This document shows, piece after piece, positions 1 through 7,810 of a stretch of DNA of 64,000 bases. The stretch is from NCBI GenBank assembly GCA_937927945.1, contig CALEYW010000014.1:31977-95976 (forward strand). Reading direction: 5' to 3'. Below the pieces are notes generated by a model. It saw nothing but the letters and a program-made list of their open reading frames with translations, was not told the origin of the DNA and did no database searches. Position numbers and translations under genes: made by a program. The DNA is from an uncultured candidate division WPS-2 bacterium (GTDB taxonomy: Bacteria > Vulcanimicrobiota > Vulcanimicrobiia > Vulcanimicrobiales > Vulcanimicrobiaceae). The number at the start of each line of letters is the position of its first letter. Positions within the stretch are counted from its first letter, which is position 1.

Positions 1-740
1 TCAACTCGTTCACCGGTCTCGCCGCAGCGTCGACCGGGTTCGTGCTCGGCAACAACGTGCTGATCATCGCGGGCGCATTGGTCGGCGCGTCGGGAACGCT
101 GCTGACCGTGTTGATGGGCAAAGCGATGAACCGCTCCGTCACCAACGTGCTCTTCGGCGCGTTCGGCGCGGTGAAGACGACGACCGCAGGGGGCGCGGCG
201 AAGGAGCACAACGTCCGTTCCGTCACCGCCGGCGACGTCGCCGCGATGCTCGCCTACGCGAATCAAGTGATTATCGTCCCGGGCTACGGGATGGCGGTCG
301 CGCAGGCGCAGCACTCGATCCGCGAGCTCGAAGACGTGCTCGAAAAGCGCGGCGTCGAGGTCAAGTACGCGATCCACCCGGTCGCCGGCCGCATGCCGGG
401 CCACATGAACGTGCTGCTCGCCGAAGCGAACGTGCCGTACACGTCGCTCTACGACATGGACGACATCAATCCCGAGTTCGAGCGCACCGACGTCGCGCTC
501 GTCGTCGGCGCGAACGACGTCACCAATCCCGCCGCGCGCACCGACAAGAACAGCCCGATCTACGGCATGCCGATCCTCGACGTCGACAAAGCCGCCAACG
601 TCGTCGTCCTCAAGCGCTCGATGGCCTCGGGCTTCGCCGGGATCGACAACCCGCTCTTCGACGACCCCAAAACCGTCATGCTCTTCGGCGACGCGAAGAA
701 GTCGATCGACGGCGTCGTCGCGGGGGTGAAGGCGCTGTAG
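1..740 (+). CDS. pntB: NAD(P) transhydrogenase subunit beta (C-terminal part)
   Basis: The reading frame is open from base 3, so the gene runs in from outside the window; about 245 residues are visible. PntB is the membrane subunit of proton-translocating transhydrogenase and exchanges hydride between NADH and NADP+ using the proton gradient. The visible part begins in the last membrane helices (NSFTGLAAASTGF, then ALVGASGTLL) and continues into the NADP(H)-binding domain III, with GYGMAVAQAQ, VGANDVTNPAA and KRSMASGFAG, all typical of the family. It ends at a TAG followed by an imperfect hairpin. The PntA subunits would lie upstream, outside the window. Identity is secure; only the 5' end is missing. 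Confidence 0.95.
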   Translation, partial: NSFTGLAAASTGFVLGNNVLIIAGALVGASGTLLTVLMGKAMNRSVTNVLFGAFGAVKTTTAGGAAKEHNVRSVTAGDVAAMLAYANQVIIVPGYGMAVAQAQHSIRELEDVLEKRGVEVKYAIHPVAGRMPGHMNVLLAEANVPYTSLYDMDDINPEFERTDVALVVGANDVTNPAARTDKNSPIYGMPILDVDKAANVVVLKRSMASGFAGIDNPLFDDPKTVMLFGDAKKSIDGVVAGVKAL

Positions 741-766
741 GTTCCCAACGTCGGGATGCGCGCCCC

Positions 767-790
767 CGTCACGCCGAGCTCGGGGTGACG
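767..790. terminator. Hairpin between convergent genes
   Basis: Two 12-base arms (CGTCACGCCGAG and CTCGGGGTGACG) pair with a single mismatch and almost no loop. The element lies between the end of pntB and the end of the convergent hypothetical gene, and a short T-rich run follows on the + strand. It could terminate transcription in both directions. It also resembles the dispersed hairpin repeat seen elsewhere in this window. Confidence 0.5.
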
Positions 791-798
791 GTTACTGA

Positions 799-1434
799 CT
801 AATTTTCGTTGTCTCGGGTTTCCCGCATCGCGGCGATCCCGCCGGCCGCGTCTTTCATCACCTGCGTGAAGAGGACGGCGTCGCTCTGCGCCCAGCCGTT
901 CACGCGGCGGGCGCAGCCGGCCACCGTGTCGGCGAGGCCGGGCACCGGCGCGAGGTCGGCGCGCGCGACGCCGCCGTGCAGCGAGGTGCCGATCGTGCCG
1001 AGCAAGCCCGTCTGCTCGTGCGGCACGATGAGACCGAGCGCGAGTGCTTCGGTGTAGGCAGCGCTCAGGACGACGGTGCACGGGTCCAGCGACCGCGCGC
1101 CGATCCAGGCTTTCACGACGTCGCTCACGCTGCGCGCATTCGACGTCGCGCAGGCGTAGACGCGTGCGGCCGCGTCCGTTTCCCCGGCGGAATACGGCTG
1201 GGTCGTGCGCGCCACGCCGGCCCAGGTCGACGTGATGAACAACACCTTCGAATGGGCGAGCGCGAGCGTCAGCACGCCCCGCTCGCGCAGGTCGAACAAC
1301 GTCGCCGTAAACAGGGTCGCGGCGAGATCCGATGCGTTGACCGGCCGCTCCCCGCCGACCGGATGGACGCCGAAGCGGACCGGCGGGAGGATCTGCGCGG
1401 CGGCCAGATAGGCCAGCACGAAGGGTGACTTCAC
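799..1434 (-). CDS. Hypothetical protein, about 211 aa
   Basis: I do not recognise this family. The frame stays open to 1623, but that upstream part would overlap the metallophosphoesterase gene on the other strand and reads like antisense, so I chose the GTG at 1434 (VKSPFVLAYLAAAQ). No clear Shine-Dalgarno sequence is present, so the start is uncertain. The protein has no signal peptide or membrane segment. It mixes hydrophobic helical stretches (DLAATLFTATLFDL, VVLSAAYTEALALGLIV) with one Cys-containing stretch (ARVYACATSNARS). It is convergent with pntB and divergent from the phosphoesterase pair. No function is proposed. Confidence 0.6.
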   Translation of the reverse strand: MKSPFVLAYLAAAQILPPVRFGVHPVGGERPVNASDLAATLFTATLFDLRERGVLTLALAHSKVLFITSTWAGVARTTQPYSAGETDAAARVYACATSNARSVSDVVKAWIGARSLDPCTVVLSAAYTEALALGLIVPHEQTGLLGTIGTSLHGGVARADLAPVPGLADTVAGCARRVNGWAQSDAVLFTQVMKDAAGGIAAMRETRDNEN

Positions 1435-1510
1435 GATGCCGCGAGCGTAACAACGATCGCCCGCAGCCGGAATAGGGGAAAACCCGCAACATTTCCGCAC
1501 TCCAGAGGGG

Positions 1511-2659
1511 ATGCTGGCCGCCGCCGTCCTCTCCGCTTGGCTCCAATACGCGGCCGACGGGAAACCGCATGTCCGCGCGATCGCGACCGCGGCCTGCCCG
1601 AGCGCCGTCACCGAGCGCGGCACGTTGCCGATGCGGGAGCGCGCTGCGACAACCGACGCGTTCCCCGACCTCGTGTGCGACGTCGAAGTCCCGCCCGGCG
1701 TTCGTCATCTTCGCGTCGGCGACCGCCCTTTGCCGGCGCCGGCGCACGACCCGCGCACCGTCGTCGTGTTCGGCGACACCGGCTGCAGCATCGGTCCGCT
1801 CCTCGCGCAGGCCTGCGACGACCCGGTGAAGTGGCCGTTCGCCGGGGTCGCGCGGACTGTCGCGGCGCTGCATCCGGATTTGGTGATCCACGTCGGCGAC
1901 TACCTCTACCGCGAGCATGCGTGTCCGCTCTTGGCCGACTGCAAGGGCAGCCCGCACGGCGACGACGCCGCGGCCTGGAACGCCGACTGGTTCGCGCCGG
2001 CGGAGCCGCTGTTCGCCGCCGCGCCGCTGGTGCTGATCCGCGGCAATCACGAAGAGTGCCGGCGCAGCGGTACCGGCTGGTTTCGCTACCTCGACCCGCA
2101 CCCGGCGACCGAGTGCGCCGACGCGACCGAACCGTATGCGATCGACTTCGGCAGCCTGCGGCTCGTCGCGTTCGATTCCGCCGTCGCCGACGATCGCAGC
2201 GTCGACGCGGAGCGCACGACGCTCTACCGGCGGCAGTTCGCGCGCGCTCGCGAACTCGCCGGCGGCGCGCGGGCGGCCTGGTTCGTGACGCACCGGCCGC
2301 CGTACACCAACGCCGACGAACGCGCCGCGCTTGGCGAGGAGCTCGGGCCGTTCGACGCCGTGCTCGCCGGACACATCCACAACTTCACGGCGATGAACGT
2401 CGACGGCCACCCGCCGCTGCTGATCAACGGGACCGGCGGGGCACCGCTCACACCGTACTTCGGCCTGCTCCTCGCCTTCGGCATCGGCGACCTCAAGGTC
2501 GCAGGAGAGATCTTCGGCACGGCGCAGTTCGGGTTCGGGGTCTACACGCGAACGGGTATGGGCTGGACGATCTCGCTGCGCGATCCTGCCGGTATCGAAC
2601 GCGCGCGCTGCGCCCTTGCCAACCGCGTCGTTCGTTGCCGCCCGGAGGCCGCCTCATGA
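1511..2659 (+). CDS. Metallophosphoesterase, first of a tandem pair
   Basis: A 382-residue calcineurin-like phosphoesterase. The metal-binding motifs are in order: GDTG at 88-91, GDYLYRE from 129, GNHE at 178-181, THRPPY from 260 and GHIHNF from 287. These residues normally hold two divalent metals that hydrolyse phosphate esters. The first residues (MLAAAVLSAWLQYAADG) are hydrophobic and could be a short signal peptide, and several cysteines fit an exported protein. The start ATG was chosen because the paralogue downstream begins with the same pattern. The stop overlaps the next start in an ATGA. The substrate cannot be inferred; purple-acid-phosphatase-like activity is one option. Confidence 0.85.
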   Translation: MLAAAVLSAWLQYAADGKPHVRAIATAACPSAVTERGTLPMRERAATTDAFPDLVCDVEVPPGVRHLRVGDRPLPAPAHDPRTVVVFGDTGCSIGPLLAQACDDPVKWPFAGVARTVAALHPDLVIHVGDYLYREHACPLLADCKGSPHGDDAAAWNADWFAPAEPLFAAAPLVLIRGNHEECRRSGTGWFRYLDPHPATECADATEPYAIDFGSLRLVAFDSAVADDRSVDAERTTLYRRQFARARELAGGARAAWFVTHRPPYTNADERAALGEELGPFDAVLAGHIHNFTAMNVDGHPPLLINGTGGAPLTPYFGLLLAFGIGDLKVAGEIFGTAQFGFGVYTRTGMGWTISLRDPAGIERARCALANRVVRCRPEAAS

Positions 2660-3828
2660 TCCTCGCCGCCGTTCTTTCCGTGTGGCTGCAGTATGCCGCC
2701 GACGGCCAGCCGCACGCGCGCGCGCTGGTCACCCAGACGTGTCCCGTGGTGACGCTCGGAAGCCGAACACTTCCGATGCACCAGCGCGCACCGCTCGACA
2801 TGGCGCACGACTTCGACGACGCCGTCTGCGAAGCGACGCTGCCGGCGAACGCGACGAACGTGCGCATCGAAGGGCACCGCCTTCCATCGCCGCCGAAAAC
2901 GGTGAACACCATCGTCGTGTTCGGCGACACCGGCTGCCGCATGAAAGGCGGCGAGCAGCAGAACTGCGGCGACATCGCGTCGTGGCCCTTTCCGCGCATC
3001 GCGCGCACGATCGCGCGCATGCACCCCGACCTCGCGATCCACGTCGGCGACTACTACTATCGCGAGGACAACTGTCCGACCGAGATCAAAGGCTGCATCA
3101 ACTACTGGGGTGACACGAGCACGTCGTGGATGGCGGACTGGTTCGAACCCGCCGCGCCGCTGTTCGCAAGCGTCCCGCTGATCCTGACGCGCGGCAACCA
3201 CGAGGATTGTTACCGGGGCGGTGCCGCCTGGTTCCGGTACCTCGAGCCGAGCGAGCGGCTCGCCTGTCCGAACCCGCTCACCGCCGCCGACGGCACGCCG
3301 CCGTATGCCGTCGCGCTCGACCGCTTGCGGCTCGTCATGATCGATTCCGCTACCGACGCGAGCGACGCGACGGCCGATCCGGCACGTGTCGCATACTATC
3401 AGGGCGCGTTCGATGCGGCGCCCGGACTCGCGGCGCCGGCCGGCGGCAACTCCTGGATCGTCACTCATCGCCCACCGTACGCGAACGCGAACATAACGGC
3501 GGTGATCCAGCCGAAGCCGGCCGACGTCACGCCGTTCGACGCGGTGCTCGCGGGTCACGTTCACGACTTCGCCGCGATGAACCTCAGCGGCTACCCGCCG
3601 CTGATCGTGAACGGGGAGGGCGGCGACGAGCTCGACGAGGCGAACGCGACGCAAGAGTATGTGGCCGCGAACAAGTTCGCGCTCGCCAAGCCCGACCCGT
3701 TCGCCAGCAAACAATTCGGCTTCGCGGTTTACACGCGCACGTTCGCCGGCTGGTCGATCTCGCTGCGCGACCCGAACGGAATCGAGCGCAGGCGCTGCAC
3801 GCTCTCGCACCGTCAGGTGAGTTGCTGA
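2656..3828 (+). CDS. Metallophosphoesterase, second of a tandem pair
   Basis: A 390-residue paralogue of the preceding gene, to which it is coupled by a 4-base ATGA overlap. It opens with MILAAVLSVWLQYAADGQPH, almost the same as its neighbour. It keeps the same motifs: FGDTG at 89-93, HVGDYYYRE from 129, RGNHE, THRPPY and GHVHDF. It carries an extra acidic stretch near the C-terminus (EGGDELDEANATQ). The two genes are an old tandem duplication, since the middle regions have diverged widely while the catalytic residues are intact in both. The export signal is short, as in the first copy, and the substrate is unknown. Confidence 0.85.
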   Translation: MILAAVLSVWLQYAADGQPHARALVTQTCPVVTLGSRTLPMHQRAPLDMAHDFDDAVCEATLPANATNVRIEGHRLPSPPKTVNTIVVFGDTGCRMKGGEQQNCGDIASWPFPRIARTIARMHPDLAIHVGDYYYREDNCPTEIKGCINYWGDTSTSWMADWFEPAAPLFASVPLILTRGNHEDCYRGGAAWFRYLEPSERLACPNPLTAADGTPPYAVALDRLRLVMIDSATDASDATADPARVAYYQGAFDAAPGLAAPAGGNSWIVTHRPPYANANITAVIQPKPADVTPFDAVLAGHVHDFAAMNLSGYPPLIVNGEGGDELDEANATQEYVAANKFALAKPDPFASKQFGFAVYTRTFAGWSISLRDPNGIERRRCTLSHRQVSC

Positions 3829-3830
3829 CG

Positions 3831-4214
3831 ATGCTGCTCTCGCACGTCGACATGCGCGTCCGCGACCGCGTCAAATCGGCCGAATTCTACGACGCCTTCT
3901 TGAACCTGCTGGGCGCCGTGATGGACGTCGGTCCGACGTTCACGACCTGGGAGATCCGCCCCGCCGACGCGCCCGAGGATTGGCAGGCGCCGAACTGGTT
4001 CGGGATCGTCGAAGACCCGAACACCTCACCGAACGAGCATCGGATCGCCTTCCTCGCGCCGTCGCGCGGCACGGTCGACGCGATCGCGACGTACCTGCCG
4101 GTGATCGGCGCACGGGCGATCGAGATGCCGCACGAAGCGTACGGCCCGCGCTACTACGCCTGCTTCTTCGAAGACCTCGACGGCAACAAACTCGAGATCG
4201 TCGCGCTCGATTAG
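3831..4214 (+). CDS. VOC (glyoxalase/bleomycin-resistance fold) protein
   Basis: A 127-residue single-domain protein of the vicinal oxygen chelate superfamily. It opens with the typical first strand and metal-site histidine (LSHVDMRVRDR) and closes with FFEDLDGNKLEIVALD, the usual last strand with a metal-binding glutamate. VOC proteins of this size act as dimers in isomerases, dioxygenases and resistance proteins, and the sequence does not say which. The ATG lies 2 bases after the phosphoesterase stop, so it is probably the third gene of that operon. It overlaps the convergent small membrane-protein gene by 4 bases. Confidence 0.8.
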   Translation: MLLSHVDMRVRDRVKSAEFYDAFLNLLGAVMDVGPTFTTWEIRPADAPEDWQAPNWFGIVEDPNTSPNEHRIAFLAPSRGTVDAIATYLPVIGARAIEMPHEAYGPRYYACFFEDLDGNKLEIVALD

Positions 4215-4516
4215 CGCCCCCAGCTGTCGAGGATGTTCGAGAGAAATGCCAGCGCCGCCAGGCCCAGCATGCCGATGCTGGCCAGGCCGTTGGCTCCGTA
4301 GTTGAGCGGGACCGACGCGACCATCGCGATCGCCGCGATCAGCGTGAGGATCTTCGAGCGCCGGGAGAAGCGGCCGAACCGGTTGCGCGACATCACGAGG
4401 TAGAAGACGAAATAGACGAGCCCGCCCAGTTCGAACGGTATCCCGGATCGGAGCAAAGCATCCACGCCAACCGCCTTCGCGCGCGCCGCTAACCGCCCTT
4501 CGGCGTGACGCTCCAT
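4211..4516 (-). CDS. Small membrane protein, about 101 aa
   Basis: A short protein with two to three hydrophobic segments: FELGGLVYFVFYLVM, ILTLIAAIAMVASVPL and a C-terminal GMLGLAALAFL. The family is not recognised. If translation starts at the ATG at 4516, the gene overlaps the end of the binding-protein gene upstream by 28 bases. A GTG at 4465 (VDALLRSGIPF) would remove the overlap and is an equally good start. It is likely co-transcribed with the upstream binding protein. A role in that transport system is only a guess. Confidence 0.55.
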   Translation of the reverse strand: MERHAEGRLAARAKAVGVDALLRSGIPFELGGLVYFVFYLVMSRNRFGRFSRRSKILTLIAAIAMVASVPLNYGANGLASIGMLGLAALAFLSNILDSWGR

Positions 4517-6123
4517 TGGTAGGCGTTCCAGGTTGGGTTGAAGGCGTTCGGCGAGAAGCCGGCGAGGCGCGCGCGGTATGCATAGGAGTACGACGGGTTG
4601 AACAGGTAGACGATCGGCACGACGGCGGCGACGCGCCGTTCGATCTGCGCGTAGAGGCGCTTGCGTTCGTCAGGGCTCGGCGCGGTCAGCGCCCGCTGCT
4701 CCAGCGCGTCGACGGCCGGGTCGCACCAGCGCATCACGTTCGACGACCCGGCGCAGGTGAGCAGGAACGAGTCGTCCGGATCGGCGCCCATCGGCCACGG
4801 CACGTAGGCGAGGTCGAACGCGCCGGTCGCGAGCGTGCCGCCTTGGGCCTTCGGCAGAAACAACTGCGCGTTGGAGAGCGACTTGATCGTGACGCTGAAG
4901 CCGCGCGCGTTCAGCTCGCTCTGCGCGAACGTCGCGACCCGCACGCCCGTCTGCGATTCCGGGAACTGCACGTAGGTGATCGCGAGCGGCCGGCCGTTCT
5001 TCGCGCGCACGCCTCCTGCCCCGCGCTTCCAGCCGGCTGCGTCGAGGAGCCGGTCCGCTTCGGCGGGAGCGAAGTGCGGTTCGCGGACCGACGGATCGCG
5101 GGCCCACGAGCCGAGCGGCTGCGCGGTGTCGACCACGGGATAGCGGCCGAAGGTGATCTTGCGCGAGATCGCGTCGCGGTCGATCGATGCGGCGATCGCG
5201 CGACGGACGCGGACGTCGTCGAGCGGCGGGTGCGCGGTGTTGACCGCAATCCCCGCGATCAGCGTGAGCGGGACGGTGCGGAACGCGACCGCCGCCGTTC
5301 CGAGCGACGCTCGCTGCGCGGGCGAGACGAGATTCCAATCCAGCCCGCCGCTCTGCAGCATCGTGAAGTTCGTGCCGGGATCGGGAACGATGCGCACGTC
5401 GAGCCGCACGCGCGGTGCGCCGCGCCAATACGACGGGTTCGGCTCGTAGGTGAGGTGATCGCCGCGCGCCCAGGCGACCAGCCGATACGGGCCGTTGCCG
5501 ACCGGGTGCGCGCCGAATTCGCTCGTCTCGAGTTTCGCTTCGCGTTCGAGCAGATGTGCCGGCAGAACGTATTGCGGCGCTGTTCCGTACGAGAACAGCG
5601 TCGCGACGGCCGGTGCCCACGGTTCTTTCAGGGTCACCCGCACCGTATGCACGTCGAGAGCTTCGGCCTTCGCGACGCGGTCGTACCCGGCTCGCGAGCG
5701 GACGGGATTGCGATCGTCGAGGATCGCGTGCAGCGTCCAGACGACGTCGTGCGCGCTGACGGCGACGCCGTCTTGCCAGCGCACGCCAGGGCGCAGGTGG
5801 TACACGATCGTGCGCCCGTCGCGCGAGAGGCCGCCGTTCTCCACGGTCGGAATCCGGTCGAGCAGGACGGGCACGGCCCGGCCGCGCTCGTCGACGTCGA
5901 TGAACGGTTCGAAGGCGAGCCGCGCGACCTGCTGCTCCACGCTGTTCGCGTCGACGTGGGCGAAGAGCGGATCGAGCGTCTGCGGATCCGCAGCCAGTGA
6001 GAAGCGGACGGTGTCTGGAGCTGGTGTCGGGGTCGCTGCCGTCCCCTCCGCGTGCGAGCACGCGGCGAAGGCAAGCATGGCAAGACCCAGCGACGCGGCA
6101 CGAAGCCGGGAGACGGACGGCAT
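4489..6123 (-). CDS. ABC transporter peptide-type substrate-binding lipoprotein (SBP_bac_5)
   Basis: A 544-residue extracellular solute-binding protein of family 5, related to DppA/OppA. The N-terminus is a lipoprotein signal (MPSVSRLRAASLGLAMLAF followed by AAC), so the mature protein should be lipid-anchored outside the cytoplasmic membrane. Family hallmarks follow: an early PQTLDPLFAH, then WQDGVAVSAHDVVWTL and a late GFSPNAFNPTW. The frame is open upstream to 6267, but the ATG at 6123 starts directly at the signal peptide. No permease or ATPase genes are adjacent, so its transporter partners lie elsewhere. Its start lies 94 bp from the divergent Lrp regulator, which is coupled to lysine-catabolism genes. 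Peptide or amino-acid import is an inference. Confidence 0.88.
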   Translation of the reverse strand: MPSVSRLRAASLGLAMLAFAACSHAEGTAATPTPAPDTVRFSLAADPQTLDPLFAHVDANSVEQQVARLAFEPFIDVDERGRAVPVLLDRIPTVENGGLSRDGRTIVYHLRPGVRWQDGVAVSAHDVVWTLHAILDDRNPVRSRAGYDRVAKAEALDVHTVRVTLKEPWAPAVATLFSYGTAPQYVLPAHLLEREAKLETSEFGAHPVGNGPYRLVAWARGDHLTYEPNPSYWRGAPRVRLDVRIVPDPGTNFTMLQSGGLDWNLVSPAQRASLGTAAVAFRTVPLTLIAGIAVNTAHPPLDDVRVRRAIAASIDRDAISRKITFGRYPVVDTAQPLGSWARDPSVREPHFAPAEADRLLDAAGWKRGAGGVRAKNGRPLAITYVQFPESQTGVRVATFAQSELNARGFSVTIKSLSNAQLFLPKAQGGTLATGAFDLAYVPWPMGADPDDSFLLTCAGSSNVMRWCDPAVDALEQRALTAPSPDERKRLYAQIERRVAAVVPIVYLFNPSYSYAYRARLAGFSPNAFNPTWNAYQWSVTPKGG

Positions 6124-6217
6124 CGGCGCACCGTTCGGGCGCCGGCTTTCCGCCCCCCCGCCAGGCCTGGAGTGCGGCGCGAGGTGCGAAGGGGCGCGGC
6201 GAAGAAATCCTTGGTAA

Positions 6218-6736
6218 ATGATCGCGAAGCCCGAACCGATCGATGCCAAAAACCCGCGAATTCCCAACGGTCATCCGGAATTGGATCGTATCGACTTACA
6301 CTTGCTCGCTGCGTTGCAACGGAACGCTCGCTCGACGTATGCCGAGCTAGGCGCTCTGGTGGGGCTGAAGCCGCCGGCGGTACACGACCGGGTCAAGCGC
6401 CTCGAGCACCGCGGCTTTGTGACCCGCTATTCGGCGCAGCTCGACGCCCGCCGGGTCGGCTACGAGCTGACCGCTTTCGTCAGCGCGTACTGCACCTCGG
6501 ACCTGGACTACGACGCCTTCACGGCGGCGGTCCAGGCGTTTCCCGAGATCATCGAGATTCACAGCGTCGCCGGCGACGAGACGTATCTCCTCAAAGTCGT
6601 CACCCGGTCGACCGCGCATCTCGACGATTTCCTGACCCGCATCAAGCGCGTCCCCGGCGTCGCGCGTACGCGCACGACGATCGTGCTGTCGACGCCGTTC
6701 GAACGCGGCGGACTCCCGGTCGAGGCGCTGTTGTGA
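6218..6736 (+). CDS. Lrp/AsnC-family transcriptional regulator
   Basis: A 172-residue regulator with the standard layout. An N-terminal winged helix begins at LDRIDLHLLAALQRNARSTY, and the recognition region includes GLKPPAVHDRVKRLE. It is followed by a RAM ligand-binding domain (DETYLLKVVTRST, RTRTTIVLSTPFE). Such proteins usually sense an amino acid and act as octamers or dimers. The stop overlaps the start of the next gene (GTGA), so it is the first gene of an operon with 3,5-diaminohexanoate dehydrogenase and lysine 2,3-aminomutase. The natural reading is a lysine- or beta-lysine-responsive local regulator, which is an inference from position. Confidence 0.9.
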   Translation: MIAKPEPIDAKNPRIPNGHPELDRIDLHLLAALQRNARSTYAELGALVGLKPPAVHDRVKRLEHRGFVTRYSAQLDARRVGYELTAFVSAYCTSDLDYDAFTAAVQAFPEIIEIHSVAGDETYLLKVVTRSTAHLDDFLTRIKRVPGVARTRTTIVLSTPFERGGLPVEALL

Positions 6737-7800
6737 GGCCGGCGGCGATCGTTCCGCTCTGCCAGCTCGGCTCGCACCGCGTGCTCGAACCCCTCGGCGC
6801 GCTGCCGCAGAGCGCCTGGAAGGTCGACAACACGCCGGTCGCGCGCGCGAACGAGATCCTGTGCGACGTCGAGACGCTGAACATCGACTCGGCCTCCTTC
6901 ACGCAGATCCGCGACGCATGCGGCGGCGATGCGGACGCGATCGCCGAGCACATGCTCGCAACGGTGAGCGAACGCGGCAAACAGCACAACCCGGTGACGG
7001 GGAGCGGCGGCATGTTCATCGGACGCGTGCGCGAGATCGGCGCGGCGCTCGCGGCGCGCGACGACATTGCGGTGGGCGACCGCATCGCCTCGCTCGTCTC
7101 GCTGACGCTGACGCCGCTGCGCCTCGAAGGGATCGACGGCATGGACGTCGCGACCGGGCAAGTGCGCGTGCGCGGTACGGCGATCTTGTTCGAAAGCGGA
7201 ATCTACGCTCGGCTGCCCGACGATCTGCCGATCGACGTCGCGCTCGCCGTGCTGGACGTCGCGGGCGCGCCGGCGCAGGTCCGCCGCCTCGCGCAGCCGG
7301 GGGCGTCGGTGTGCATCATCGGTGCGGACGGCAAGTCCGGCCTGCTGTCGTGCGCGCAGGCGCGCGAACGCGTCGGTGCGACCGGCACCGTCGTCGGCAT
7401 CGTACCCGACGGGACGACGACTGCCGCCCGGCTGCTGGTCGAGCACGGATACGTCGACCACCTGATCGTCGCCGACGCGCGCAACGCGCTGGCGGTGCTC
7501 GAGCAGCTCCCGGAGGCACTGCCGACGCTCGCCGATCTGGTCGTCAACTGCGTGAACGTGAGCGGCACCGAAGTCGCCTCGATCCTCTGCTGCCGCGACC
7601 ATGGGACCGTCTACTTCTTCTCGATGGCGACGTCGTTCACGGCCGCCGCACTAGGCGCCGAAGGCATCGGCAAAGATGTAAACATGATGGTCGGCAACGG
7701 GTATGCGAAAGGACACGCGGTCGTCGCGCTGCAGACGCTGCGCGATCATCCCGCGATCAACCAGTACTTCGCCTCGCGCTACGGCGCGGCGCGCGTTTAG
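6733..7800 (+). CDS. kdd: L-erythro-3,5-diaminohexanoate dehydrogenase
   Basis: A 355-residue protein starting at a GTG that overlaps the regulator's stop. The segments PLCQLGSHRVLEPLGALPQ, NEILCDVETLNIDSASFTQ, HNPVTGSGGM and KDVNMMVGNGYAKGH match 3,5-diaminohexanoate dehydrogenase. That enzyme performs NAD+-dependent oxidative deamination of 3,5-diaminohexanoate to 5-amino-3-oxohexanoate in lysine fermentation. A nucleotide-binding fold is visible around GASVCIIGADGKSG. The adjacent lysine 2,3-aminomutase is the expected first enzyme of that pathway. The 5,6-aminomutase, cleavage enzyme and lyase of the canonical cluster are not in this window. Confidence 0.87.
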   Translation: MRPAAIVPLCQLGSHRVLEPLGALPQSAWKVDNTPVARANEILCDVETLNIDSASFTQIRDACGGDADAIAEHMLATVSERGKQHNPVTGSGGMFIGRVREIGAALAARDDIAVGDRIASLVSLTLTPLRLEGIDGMDVATGQVRVRGTAILFESGIYARLPDDLPIDVALAVLDVAGAPAQVRRLAQPGASVCIIGADGKSGLLSCAQARERVGATGTVVGIVPDGTTTAARLLVEHGYVDHLIVADARNALAVLEQLPEALPTLADLVVNCVNVSGTEVASILCCRDHGTVYFFSMATSFTAAALGAEGIGKDVNMMVGNGYAKGHAVVALQTLRDHPAINQYFASRYGAARV

Positions 7801-7810
7801 GAGCTCCGCC

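Noticed and set aside
4516..6000. A 494-codon + strand open frame.
   Set aside because: It is antisense to the peptide-binding lipoprotein, whose signal peptide and family motifs are clear.
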